DNA of 64,000 bases. It comes from Nymphaea colorata. Lineage: Eukaryota > Streptophyta > Magnoliopsida > Nymphaeales > Nymphaeaceae. How positions within the stretch are numbered: position 1 is the stretch's first letter; each line of letters begins with the position of its first letter. This document shows positions 26,206 to 39,844 of this stretch, piece after piece. Below the pieces are notes generated by a model that was not told the DNA's origin, made no database searches, and saw nothing but the letters and a program-made list of their open reading frames with translations. The translations under genes were made by a program, and so were the position numbers. Location: positions 2,358,001 to 2,422,000 of the forward strand of contig NC_045141.1 of the NCBI RefSeq assembly GCF_008831285.2. The letters run 5' to 3'.

Positions 26206-29200
26206 CTCTCCTTTCCTCAACATCTCTCTCTCTCGTCTCCTTCAATCAGTAACATGGTATCAAAGCCCTAGACCTAGGACTGTGCTATATAGGGTTTCAC
26301 ATTCCTTCCTTCATCTCTTACCTCTTCCTCCATGTTAGGGTTCACGTCTATATTTTTTTTTTTTGCTGATTTCAAGAAAAGCAAGTAATATGTTTGGGGA
26401 AAGGGGCTAATCACGTTTAACATGTAGAAACGTGATTAGCACCCTTGTGTTGTTGCTGCCGTGGAAGACATGGAGAAACGTTGATGAAGTTGCTGCTGTG
26501 GAAGATCAGATCTGATTTTCTGCTGATTGGTTGGAAGCAAATCTATGAAGTCTTGTATCAGATCTGCCCTAAACAGATCTGATTTTTTTTCTAATTTTTT
26601 TTTTGGCTGTCGTGGAAGAAGATCTGTGCAATTATATATCAGATCTGCCCTTTTGCTGTTGTGTGTGGAGTCACGCTGTTTGAAGGCTGCCAATTGGTGT
26701 GCGGAGCAGAAATGACCTGCTGATCGTGGAAGGCTTTAGCTGCTGTTTGTGGGTGTAGTTTGGCATGTGGAGCAGAAATGGTCTGCTGATCGTGGAGGCT
26801 ATTTTAGCAACAACTTGACGTGGATGGTGTTACGCTGATCATATGCGGGGGGCAAGCTGTAAGTAGCAAAGATCAGCAGCTGTCTTTTGGAGTTTTGTTT
26901 GTGGGTCTGCTATCATCCGCAGCAATTGATTCAAATCTCTGTAATCTGTTATCTACTCCCTTTTATCAGTTCAGATTTGGTTAGTTTCTGTGATTACAGA
27001 TTCTCCCTTATCGCATAGCGTGTGATATTCGTATAATCTTTAAGGATAGCAGAGATTTTTTTTCTGTGGTGTTTGACTGTTGCTTCCTATATATATTGTG
27101 TGCCATACGTGGGTGGTATTAAGACATGATCAGATTATCACGTAGTTCATATGGAGCAGAATGGTAGACTGCTAGACATATGTGTTGTTGTGTGCAGAGT
27201 TACTAAGTCTGGTGTTGTAGCAACCATCTAATATTCAGGTGGAATAGAATTGTGGACTGTTGGGGGTGTGTGTAGTCACATGTGGGTCAACTGGAATTGG
27301 GACTGTTGGGACTGCTCATTATTATTCTTTTTTTTTATGTTCTGTGATCCGTAAAGATACATTTCTTAATTGAAGTTGACTGCTGCATCTGATACATACA
27401 TATTGTGCCCAAAATTTTGATTGGGATTTTACTATGGCTGATGGTAATGTGTTTGAGGGTTCCAATGAATACAAGATGACTGAAAATTCCTTCTCATATG
27501 CCAATACTACTGGAATAGACTCAGCCTTCTCTGTTGGTGCTCCTACCGATGGCCCAGATATGATGTGGATGATAGATTCTGGCGCCTCCAGGCACTGTTG
27601 TAATCAATCACACATTTTTTCATCCTTAGTCAGATTCTCTACACCACAGCATGTCAGACTGGCTGAAGGCAAGCTATCTCTTGTGTTGGGCAGCGGTGAT
27701 ATCTATCTCCCACATTTAGGCACTATTACTCACGTGCTCTATGCTCCTCAGTTTCCTGTTAATTTGTTATCTGTTAAGCAGCTGGCTATTGACTTACAGT
27801 GTAGAGTCATTTTTTACCCTGGTTCATGTTCTTTTCAGGACTTACTAACTGGGAAGGTGATTGGTGGCGGCCATGAACGTGAGGGTCTCCATTTCTTATA
27901 TGTCCCAGTAAATGTTGTTGCATCATCATTCTCCTCGAAGACTTCTCCTTTCCAGTGGCATCTCAGATTAGGTCATCTATCAGTGTCCAAACTTCATCGC
28001 ATGTTTCCAGGTATTACTGCATCAGAGTCCTTCTTATGTGATGCTTGCTAGTTAGGCAAACATACACGGAGCAGCTTTCCATCAAGTTAGAGTCCATCAA
28101 GTCAAAGTCCATTTGATCTCATTCATGTGGATGTGTGGGGTCCTAGTCGGGTTCCTTTTCACTCACGTTTTCGGTATTATCTTGTTTTGGTTGATGATTT
28201 TACTAGAGTCAGTTAGGTATTCTTGTTACGGGAAAGATTGGAAGTCATATGTATTCTTCCAAAATTTGTCAAAGAAATAAAAACTCAGTTTGGTTTCAAA
28301 ATTCGCACTGATAATGCTCTTGAATTCAAATCCTCTGTGCTACTTCAATTTTATGTCAACCATGGAATTTGACTTCAATATACTTGTCCATACACGTCCC
28401 AACAAAATGGTGTTGCCGAACGTAAACATCGACAACTCCTAAATGTGGCCCATACCCTCATGTTGCATTCACACATGCCTGCTTATTTTTGGGGTGATGC
28501 AATTTTTACCACATGCTATCTCATTAATAGATTACTCTCGTCAGCCATCCAAGAACGTATTCTCATTTAACTTTTATATCCAGATCGACCATTATTTCAT
28601 ATACCTCCCAAAGTGTTTGGATGCACCTGCTTTGCACACATCCTAGGCCCAGACAAAAACAAACTTGCTGCCCAAGCAATCAAATGTGTATTCATTGGAT
28701 ACTCTGCCAATCAAAAAGGATATAAGTGCTTTGATCCCCAGACCAAGAAAGAGATTATCAGTGCGGATGTTATATTCTTTGAATCTCATCCTTATTTTTC
28801 TCCTTCGAGTCCTCCGTATGAGATGCCTATACTGGTTCCTCTTCCTATTTCACCAGTGTCACTTGAGTCGATCCCTCAATCTCAATCTATGTCATGTGAA
28901 CGTTTCCTTGATCCTCCATTAGTTTACACTTGTCGTCTGGGTCCCTCTCTCAACTGCCAACCAGCGTCTTCTCAAGAGGTAAGCTCCACTGATAAGACTG
29001 ACTCAGGTTTAAATGATGATCACATTGCAGATGATCTCCCTATTGCTATTCGCAAGGGCAAGCGACAGTGCACAATACATCTGATTTCTAATTCTGTCTC
29101 TATTGACCATTTGAGTACAAGTTTGGTGCAATTTGATCGAGCTTTGTCCAGCCACATCATCCCGTCTTCTCACCATGAAGCCTTGTTAGATTCAAGGTGG

Positions 29201-31792
29201 CGGCAAGCCATGCAGGAGGAAATGGATGCTCTTATCTCTCGGGAGACTTGGGATTTGGTGGATCCACCGATGCACTGTGATGTGGTTGGCTCCAAATGGG
29301 TGTTCACCATCAAGTATCATTCTGATGGTTCAGTTGAACGGTTCAAGGCATGTCTTGTTGCTAAAAGATATACACAGACTTATGGCGTTGTCTTCTTTGA
29401 GACCTTTTCACCCGTGGCCCGATTAGGCACTAATCGACTGATTATATTTCTTGATGTCCAACGAGAGTGGCCTCTATTTCAGCTGGATGTGAAAAAGTTT
29501 TTTTGCATGGAGACTTGTCTGAAACCGTCTATATGCAGCAACCACCTGGTTTTGAGCAACAGGGGGAGTGTTCCAACGTATGCAAATTAAAGAAGGCTAT
29601 TTATGGACTTAAACAGAGTCCTCGTGCATGGTTCCATAAGCTAACTGAGGTTTTATCTAAGTGTGAATTTCAACGATCCCAGCTTGATCACTCATTGTTT
29701 ATCAAGCGAGGCACATCTGGTATAGTGATATTGATTGTATATGTGGATGATATTGTTCTCACTGGAGAAAGTAATCAAGAAATAGCTCGGACAAAGGAGT
29801 TTTTACAACAACACTTTGTCACAAAAGACCTTGGACAACTATGTTATTTTCTTGGTATTGAGGTGGCTCGTAGTAGTAAAGGAGTTGTAGTGTCTCAAAG
29901 AAAATATGTTCTTGACTACGTCACACGGATACGGCAGATTGGGTTGAGTACCGGTGTCGACACGCCGACACGGGAATCCCGACATGGCGATACGGCCGGA
30001 TACGTTTTGGATTGGGTCTGGGTCAGACCCGATCCGAACCACTTTTATAATCCGTTTTAACCTCGATTTTTTTTACGTCTTCTGTTTTATTTTGAAGTGC
30101 ATTCCATCTCATCCACCGGATTTTGTCTCCCTCCACCAGAACGCTCAACCCACAGCCTAGAGGGAAAACCTAGAGAGTGAGAAAAGAACAAATAAATTAA
30201 GAAATAAAGATTCGAAATAAAAAAAACTCACCATTTCATGGCTCAGCACCCATCCTCCTGCTACCATGGCGGGTCACCAGCCGGTCAGCTGCATCATACT
30301 TACCACGTCGCCGGCCTTGGAGCCGCTGGTGGCATGCTGGCCTCCGGAGAAGAAGGATCGTGGAGGTCGTGATTTGGGAGAGAAGGATGAGTGAAGAGAG
30401 AAAGAAACGAAGGGTGAAAATGAGGGTTTCGAACGAAAGGGGCCTTTTATAGCTTTCATTTGAACAAATTTCAAAATGGTCCTAAATTTTGTGTTATTTA
30501 AACAAAAACGGTTATAATTTTAAATTGTTTGCAAACTCACCGTAACCTCATTTTCTATCAACATTATTTTATATATATATTTAAAAATTAAATTGTTTTA
30601 ATATTTTAAAATAAAAGTGGGTTTTTCTTTGGCTGTGTCTCTGAGGACAGACAAAGTATGGACAAAGAAAGAGGGACGTTAGTCTTTTTATTATAAATTT
30701 CATGTTTTTTTATTTCATTATCATTTTTAATTTTTTTAAATATAATATTCGCCGTGTCCGCGTATCCTAAAATTTTGAAATTACCGTGTCCGCGTACCCG
30801 TACCCGTATCCGTAGGATACCCGTACCCATATCCGTGTGACATAGGTTCTTGATCTTCTGCAGGAAACAGATTTATTGGGGGCTAAACCTGTCACACTTC
30901 CCATGAATCCCCGCATCCATATACATGATGATGAATCAGAGCCTTTTGACTCTAGATCTTACAGATCTCTGATAGGGAAACTGTTATATTTGACTGTCAC
31001 TCGCCCCGACATTAGCTTTGTTGTGAATAAGCTAAGTCAGTTCATGGAAAAACCCTGGAATGTTCATTAGGACGCTGCTCTAATCATTGTCAGATACTTG
31101 AAATCATCCCCTGGAAAGGGATTATGGTTCAAAAAGGGAGAAGGTGTTGACATCGAAGCGTATAGTGATGATGATTATGCAGGATCTGTAGATGACAGGA
31201 AGTCTACTACTGGTTTTTGTGTCTTTGTGGGAGGTAATCTTATTTCTTGGAGGAGCAAGAAACAGAATGTGGTAGCTCGATCTAGTGCTGAATCGGAATA
31301 TAGGGCTATGGCTCAAACTACGGCTGAAATGTCATGGGTCAGATCATTGCTTCTAGAGTTGGGTGTTTCAGTGAATCTCTCAATGAAGATGAATTGTGAC
31401 AACAAGGCAGCGACCTATATTGCTACCAATCCTGTCTTCCATGAGAGGACGAAACACATTAAAGTGGATTGCCACTATGTTCGGGACCTAGTTCAAGAAA
31501 GAATTGTTAGCACTATTCATGTCTCCTCAGAAGATCAGGCAGCTGATATCCTCACCAAGGCTCTTCCCATAGGCGATTTTCTGAGATGTTGTAACAAGCT
31601 GAGCATGATTGATATATGTGCTCCAGCTTCAGGGGGAGTGTTAAAGAGTGTTTTTGAAATATTAGAAAGTTAGAGAGGTGGTCTTTAAATACTTTCTTAT
31701 AGTAGTTGGACTGTTTTTGTAAAGTTTGTACCGCCAGCCCTAATCTCTTTAAAAGGAGATTAGGGTTACGTTAATGAAGGATCTTTTTGGGC

Positions 31793-31860
<68 letters not shown>

Positions 31861-34800
31861 CTCTCCTTTCCTCAACATCTCTCTCGTCTCCTTCAATCAG
31901 TAACAGACTACACGGAGTTTTAGTTAAGATTTAATGTTAATAATACATAATTAGATTAATCACATAGTTTATAAAGTGCTTAGACTAGCAAAGTTGAGAT
32001 TTAGCAGGCTTGAACTACGTTGCAAGTTTAAGCAAATGGCTCAAGTTAATTAAGTTTGATTATTTGAATACATGTTCATCCACACATGCATGTTATTTAG
32101 TTGTACTTGTTTTCGGAAGCACGTGCCACACTCAAATAGGGAACTCAAGTTGTGTTGGACATACAAGCTCGACATTGAGTTCCAAGAGTGAGTCGTTTAA
32201 TGATAAAACTATGTTTTAGCTCTGAGATGAGAATATTTGATAATGCAAGCAGGGTAGTGATGATAGATGTGAAAGTATGCTTATGCATTGATTTGATTGA
32301 GCATGATGGTTGTTTATTTACTTTACAAATGTTTGTTCAAGGCCTGAGTTATGATCATGATGTGGGCAACGGCCTGGGGCCGGTTTTATATTTTCAAGTT
32401 GATGGTATAAGGGAAAAGTCCGAGAACGGCCCAATATACCGGAAATAAAAAGTCCGAGATCGGCACATGTTGCGACTATAAGGAGTCGAACCCAACTGTA
32501 AAACATAAAAGTTATTACTTTTTATTACTTATTATATTCTATTTTATATAATTCTATCTTGAGGAGGTTTAGGAAAACAATAATATAATTTGAGGAGGTT
32601 TGTTCAATTAATTAGATTTAAATGATTTTTTGGTTAGATAACCTTGGTTGTACCCAGAGTCGAGATGAACTCAGGCAGACAATTGACTAACAGAATTTTA
32701 GTTAAGATTTAATGTTAATAATACATAATTATAATCGTGTAATTTATAGAGTGCTTAGACTAGCAAAGTTGAAATTTAGCAGACTTAGCAAATGGCTTAA
32801 GTTAATTAAGTACAGTTTGATTCTTTGAATACATGTTCATGCATACATGCATGTTATTTAGTTGTACCTATTTTTGGAAGCACGTGCCACACTCAAATAG
32901 GAAACTCAAGTTGTGTTGGTCATACAAGCTCGATATTGAGTTCCAAGAGTGAGTTGTTTAATGATAAACCCATGCTTTAGCTCTGAGATTATCATATTTG
33001 ATAATGCAAGCAGGGTAGTGATGATAGATGTGAAAGTATGTTTATGCATTGAATTGATTGAACATGATGATTGTTTATTTACTTTACGCAATGTTTGCTC
33101 AAGGCCTGAGTTATCATCATGATGTGGACAACGGCCTGGAGCCGGTTTTATATTTTCGAGTTGATGGTATAAGAGAAAAGTCTGAGAATGGCCTAATATA
33201 CCGAAAAAGAAAAATCCGAGATCGGCACATGTTGTGACTATAAAGAGTCGAACCTAACTGTAAAACATAAAAGAGGCCAGGTTGGGTGTCGTAGGGGTTC
33301 GGGAACCCACGTGATCAGAGCCTTCTCTGAATGTAGGGATTAATGTATAAAATGCTCCTTCCCCAAGCTACTTAGAGGAGTCCATCCCTTGCGTGAGGCA
33401 ATGAGTATGGGATGCAGTTACTGCAGTAACACAGTTGAGCTCAACAAAATGTGAGGCACGGCAATGGCTACCCCAAGCTATGCCAATATTCCCGATGACT
33501 CAGTGTTTCGGTCTGTAAGCTGCGCAACGGTCCACCCTAAATACACTGACGATCTGGGTGACATCATATGTTTTTACTCAAGCGGGTGCGTGTATATGCA
33601 TCATAAAAATTCATGAGATTTTGAATTGTTTGTTTATTTATTTATTTATTCGTTCACTTCTCTGCTTTTCTCTATTGTCACTGATGTGATTGGTTTTTGT
33701 GTGACTCAAAATGAGTCTACTTTACTTGAATGCCGAAGAAACCGGCATACCAAGTTCGGGACCTGCAGTTAGTTCCATCGACTAGAAGCCTTACCTTCCT
33801 TATCTAGAGCACTGCAACCTTACATTTATATAGAGTCACTCGAGAACCATAGGCATTCCAGTGGAGAAATCCCTTTCATCGTTCTTTCAAGTGCAACTTT
33901 AGATAGTTGCATTATCATTCCTTCCAAACCCCTGAAATACCAACCTTCATTCAAACTATTACTGATACTGGAGCAGACCTGCATGCAGCGATATTACTCA
34001 TCCACTATCTTTTTTTACGGTAAATAAACCTACTGTTTCTCAAGGTTACCCACCTAGGGACCCTAATAACCAGTGTTTAAGAACTCACCGAGTCAACGAG
34101 TTGTTGATTCAGCCCTCCAACGAGTCAACCTACTAAGGGGACTCAGTTTTTGTCAAAACTCGGCATGACATGGCCTGACTTGATCTGACTCGGCCATGAC
34201 TCGCCGAAACTCGGTTTGACTTGGTGTAGTCAAGTGATAAATTTTATATTTTGTAATTAACAAGGTTGTTTGTTAATTATTTAATTACTTAAATTTTGGC
34301 ATGAATCTTCTAACTTACTGAAATATAAGAATTTAGAATGATTGTTCATTTATTAAATTTATATATTACAAATAAAAAAATAAAACTAGTTAGGTTTAAC
34401 TTCTTGTACAGGGTATTATTTCAAGTTTTTATGACATTAGACTCTTTAGTTTTGGATTTTTAGTTTTATATCATATTAACATATATGTCAAATTTGTTAA
34501 CCATTAGATAGTTGTAAATGTTGAATGCTTTAATCTTAGTGTTTGATTTTTTATTGACATATTTTTCGTTGATATATTGATTCCTGCCACACAATTTTCT
34601 TTGAAAAATGCAATTATAGATCTTGTTATCAATTTCTTGTTATCAAAAATGATAATATTACTTAGTTGTTACTTGATGGTATGAATTATACATGCATTCA
34701 AGTCATTTTACAACTTTTTATATTTAAATGACAAGTTATATATTGTTTTGCTTTCAAAACAATAGTTAACAAAACCTGGCCCGAGTCACCGAGTTGACCT

Positions 34801-36864
34801 GCTGAGTCACAAGTCAAGAACGAACGAATCGAGTCCCGAGTCACCGGGTTTTAAAACATTGCTAATAACTATACAATGAAAATAATCCAACGCACTGGGA
34901 GATGGGACCAAAATAAAGATAAATACCTCATTGAATCACCCAACAAAATTAGCATCACTGGGCCACCTATGGATAACAACTTAGAAAAACTATTAGAAAC
35001 CTACCACCATTTTGATAACTCAATCTACCAATATGAAAATCGACTTGAAGAGTCAGTAGGGTCTAATGATCCCCATCATAAATCTGAAGAAATAGAAAGG
35101 ATGTGGGTATGTAAACAAAAAGAATGAGTGAAATACTGGAGGAAGGGAAAGAAGAAGCATTGAGACTACTTCAAACTACAGTTACGAAGTAGGCTTATTT
35201 TATGTATTCTTTGTATTCATACAAAACAATGTATACACTTATACTCATAAATGATACATAGAAGATCTTGTTATGATTTTCATTGTACTCAGTAGTTGTG
35301 TTGATGTTGTGATTATCTGCCTTCATTAGGTCCTCACTTTGTAACGGATGATACTCGTTCATCGGGCAGTAGAAGGGATGGCTGGATGGGGGATGGATGG
35401 GAAGAAATGCGACAATGTCATATACATTTTTCCTATGTACTTTTGTTTGTATATACTTGTACAGGTTTTTTAAGTTGTTTGAGACTAAGATTTGAGAGTT
35501 GTGGCTCTCCAACATATATACAAAGTAATGTTTTTATTAATAGATGTTTTTCATTAGAAACATTAACTGCTAGGAAAGATCGTGTCATATGCTAATTACA
35601 GCAAGTTATCTATACGCAATAGACAGATCGAGGCTATGCCAACTACATAGGTGTTTGATTGTTTTGCTTCCGCTACACACACACACACACACACACACAA
35701 ACTCTATATCTATTTCCTTTTTATGTTTAGTTGGAGCATTACAGGTACAGTAGGTATATATGCAAAATACCACAAAAAATTCAAAGCCAAAGAAACATGT
35801 AAGTAAACAAGTAATATAAATAATATAGTTCATGTTAATGACCAAAAACTCTCAAAAATAGGAAAAAAACTAAGTTAAAACCAAGCTAAATCAAGTAAAA
35901 GTAAGTAGTTTGGTTCAATTTCAATCCAAAAAGTGCCTAAGTGTGTCCAAGTATCACTTTGTCGCAAAATTTACCCAACTTTTCAGTATAGGACTATCAA
36001 TTTCTTCCCAGCATGGCATGTCATAATTCACCTCATTAGAACACGTGTGATGGCCTTTGTCACATGGGTACTGCTGTAAAGGCAGCGCACCCGTACCGGT
36101 TAGGTACGAGACCGGTACTGGTACTATCCCAAGTTTTTCTTGGGTACTGGCCAAACAGTACCGGATACAGCCAACGTACCCAGGACTACATCCGTCCGAT
36201 TTAGGACTTGGTCAAAGTTGACCGAGTCATTTCCTATCCAAAATTTGGATTTCAGTTTTGTTCTTTACACCATTTACACTTAGGAAACACATACAGAGCT
36301 GCATTTTAATATTTTGTTCAAATAGTTTCTTCTTTAGAAACTATAAATTTTGAATCATGAATGTGTTATTTTGTTTGAATTCTAATATTATATTAGATAT
36401 ATATACATATATATACAATGTTGTAAAACGCACACACAGCCGTACCCTCGTACCTAAGTTTTTTGAAAATAGTCTGAACCAGTACTCGTACCAACACCCG
36501 TACCTATGTGACATAGGTGATGGCCCAAAATCAAAATTCTGGAATTGGAATTTCAGAATTATGATGCTGGAAATGAGGAAATAGGAAAGGAAATTGAGAT
36601 TTCCAAAATATGGTTGAGTTTGGAAATCCTCAATTTAGTTTCTTGGAAAAAAGCTTCAATGTTTGATGGCATAAAGAGATGGAAATCCTGAGTGTTGAAA
36701 TCAAGAGTTATTTAGAAATATAGAAAAGTTGTGGGCCATCAAAGCAATTCTTTTAATTGTATTTTAAACCTTTCAAGAAATTGTGGTAAATTCTTGGGGT
36801 GAGGATGAAATTTTTCTAAACAGGAGTAAAAACCCGTTCGAGAACCTTCTCTCATTTTTGTTCA

Positions 36865-36902
<38 letters not shown>

Positions 36903-39799
36903 GCTCTTCTCTCAACAGATGAGGGTTTTGTCAAACCTCTCAATCGGCAACTAGCTCCTGGCTCCGACGACCGACAATGAGTTGGAAATGCTTGGGGGTG
37001 TTGCAGAAGCCTCATAGAAGAGAACCCAACACATTATCAAGTTGGTTTTGAGTGTTTTTCATTTTTACATATTTTTTCACACGAGAGATGTAGTCGCTGG
37101 CCGTCGCGTGAAAGTAGTGAGCAGTAGTTGGACAGCTCCTCCTCACCGGTCCACTCTCTCTCTCTCCTCCCCCCCCCCCCAAAAAAAAAAAAAAATTGAT
37201 TCCCTCTACATGGAGGAAAACCGCCAACACAAACGGTTCCCTTTTGGGCCACAAAGGGTTTCCCTCCTCAAGGGAAACCTTTTGCAATGCAAAGGGTTCC
37301 TATGTGTCATGGTTAAGGGTATCTGAAACCCTCCAAAAGAGGGTTTCTGCTTTTTTTTTTTTTAGACTTATGGTTTCAAAGGTTGAACACAAGAGGGTTT
37401 TCTCTACATCGACCACCTCAACGCAAAAAGGAAAACCATTTGCATCATGGGTCACGGTCTTTATACCTTTTCTTTTTTTGTTTTTGCTTCTTTTTTAGAC
37501 AAGAAGAAATCGGACGTCGTCTACCACTGGCGGCATCAGCTTCTCACGGGCAAGCACTCGAGCAAGAAGCAACGGATATTTTTTTTTGGTTCTGGAACCA
37601 TTGTCCCACCCCTTGGAGTGGGACAAAAATTCCGGAAATTTGCCCAACAATCATCTTTTTTATCCTTTGTTTGATAAGTAGGGATCAATTTTAAAAAAAA
37701 TAAATTTTTTGTTGCATCTACAATGCATTCCTGGGCCATTAAATGGTACCTTAAAAGAACATGCATCTTCAAACATTGGACCCCAAGCTTAGTGGTGAAC
37801 ATGGCTTCAATATATCATTGTCAAAAATCACTAAGCCCAAAACTTACTAGAGCATCTAGTTTGGATGATTCCAACTTGCTCCATAGCCAGCTTTGGCTCA
37901 CACTCAAGAAGGCCACTAACCAAGACACAAGTTACTACGAGACTCAAGTATATATAATGATTCTTAAGTCCTCTCCATGCATGAGTGTCACATACCATGA
38001 CCATGTAACATAGGTTAAATGAGTCTTAAATTAGGCATTAGACTATATCAAAATTCTTGAATATCTTGATTGCGTTCTTAAAATTAATCATGTTCATTTC
38101 TATGACAAGCTTACATGAACGATCACCTTTATCTCCCTTTTGGTGTGTTCATGTAACAGAAATCTATGGGTGCTTGAAAGGTTTTCAAAATATAGCATAT
38201 AGATCTTGACAGGATAAGAAACGTGAAATAAGGACTCATGAAGGATTGAGGTCTTGGCACATGTTTTATTTGATCTAATAAGGCACACTAGAAAGGATAA
38301 ATAATGAAGCTGATCTATATTTTTATTCCCTTAAAAGAAAATGCAAAAAGGAAATGAAGAGAAATTAGCAAATACCTATTTTAGCATGATGCCCATCCAC
38401 AAGATCTCCAAGACCAATTTCTTCCCAAAAGAGATCATCCCAGCCACATGCTTCCATAGCTTCAGAATCCTTCTCCAGCATTTGCTGCATGTGAGCATGA
38501 CCAAGATATGTCCATTTGCATATTGTTGTACATAGACTGCGTGTATCATCTGCTGTAGCTCTGGAGAATGATGCAAAGAGATGTCACATGATGCCTAGTT
38601 TTTTTTTCCTTTAAGTTGCTTAACTTTTTAGTCTAACAATGAGGTAGTCATTCTACAATTTTGAATAAATGTCACAAAATGATGAAAACGTTCTTTCAAG
38701 GTTTGTGTTCTGAAAAAAAATTATGATCATGATAACTCACCGAAAGTCACTAATTTTTTCTTCTATTCACTTCCAACCTATTAATAGGCTTATGATTGGA
38801 AGCAGCAGAGAGACTAGCCAAACTGACTTCTGCATTCAACTCAGCTGTATGTTGGTGCATTGCCACAAATATCATTCTCAGATTTTAATAGCGATGTTTT
38901 TTTCTTGGGTATTTTTTGGTAAAATAGTTTTTAAAATCTCAAAAAAATATGAGGAAAATAAAAAATCTAAAGATTCGAAAAAAATAAAGCAAATGAGAAA
39001 CTAAAAAAAGACATCAAAATACATAACATAACAAAAAAATGTTTTAATGACAATAAAAATGATGATAAATAACATCATTTAAGTTTAAATTTGAATTCAT
39101 GATGATATTGATGTAAAGAACGAGAAAAATGAAAAAATAGAAAAAAATTAGGATAAAAAACGTGATAAAAGCACAATAAATATATTTTCATGTTTAAAAA
39201 AAAAAGTGCTTTTCTCAAGCTGTTTTCATTTTTCTTGTTTTTCTCATTAATATCACAATATTTTCAATAATATCATGATGTCTATGATAATGGGTTTGTG
39301 TAGGTGTGCCTTGAGTGTGCGAAGAAACCTTAGTCAAACCAAACTAACCAGGTGCAGCCAGCAACACCTAATTATTTTGGTCCAATTTCGGTGTAAACTG
39401 GACTTGGACCAACTTAGAGTTAGTGCAGTCACCTTTTTAGGTTATAAGAAATTAAAGAAGAAAGGTGGCATTAGGGTGAGTTTATGCTTTCTATCTCTCT
39501 CTCTCTCTCTCTCTAGGCTTTTTAAGTGATTCTTTCTTCCAAATGGCAGCACTCCTCCAGCTACTTGGTAGTGGCAAGTTTGAGAGCCATCCTCTAACAA
39601 ATCTCTCCACAATAAAAAGAAGGATTAGCCAGAGAAGAAAGAAAGGAGAAAAGGAGGAAGGAGGAGACTGACAGACTGGGGAGAAAGAAGGGGGTACAAG
39701 TGGAGAGAGAGAAAGCCAAAAGAAAAAGAGAGAGATGATGATGAAGAGGGTTGACAGCCCTTCGAGAGACTTGGTAGGCACGGGAAATGCAGTACAACC

Positions 39800-39844
<45 letters not shown>

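Larger units (their letters stand above)
26010..31905 (+). mobile_element. Complete Ty1-copia element S (gag-less)
   Basis: The 5' LTR (26010-26254) and 3' LTR (31639-31905) both start TGTTAAAGAGTG and end CAGTAACA. They are flanked by the 5-bp duplication GACTA (26005-26009, 31906-31910). Outside the (CT)n tract the two LTRs differ at only about three bases, so the insertion is recent. The primer site TGGTATCAAAGCCC follows at 26255. The polypurine tract CAGGGGGAG lies just before 31639. The element is inserted in unit B of the tandem array, antisense to the kinase gene. It contains a 930-bp TIR element in RT. Confidence 0.93.
24350..33271 (+). repeat. Tandem array of about 785-bp units, with insertions
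   Basis: The array has these copies: unit 0, tail only (24350-24725); unit A (25140-25926); unit B (25927-26009 plus 31906-32609); unit C (32610-33271, truncated). Landmarks repeated in each full copy are GGTTAGATAACC, AAGCACGTGCCACACTC, TTTGATAATGCAAGCAGGG and GGCCCAATATACCGG (GGCCTAATATACCG in unit C). Period from the joined sequences is 786 bp (A) and about 782 bp (B). No coding capacity is evident. The array lies inside intron 6. Three separate elements interrupt it: a solo LTR, a TIR element and a complete copia. Confidence 0.88.
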
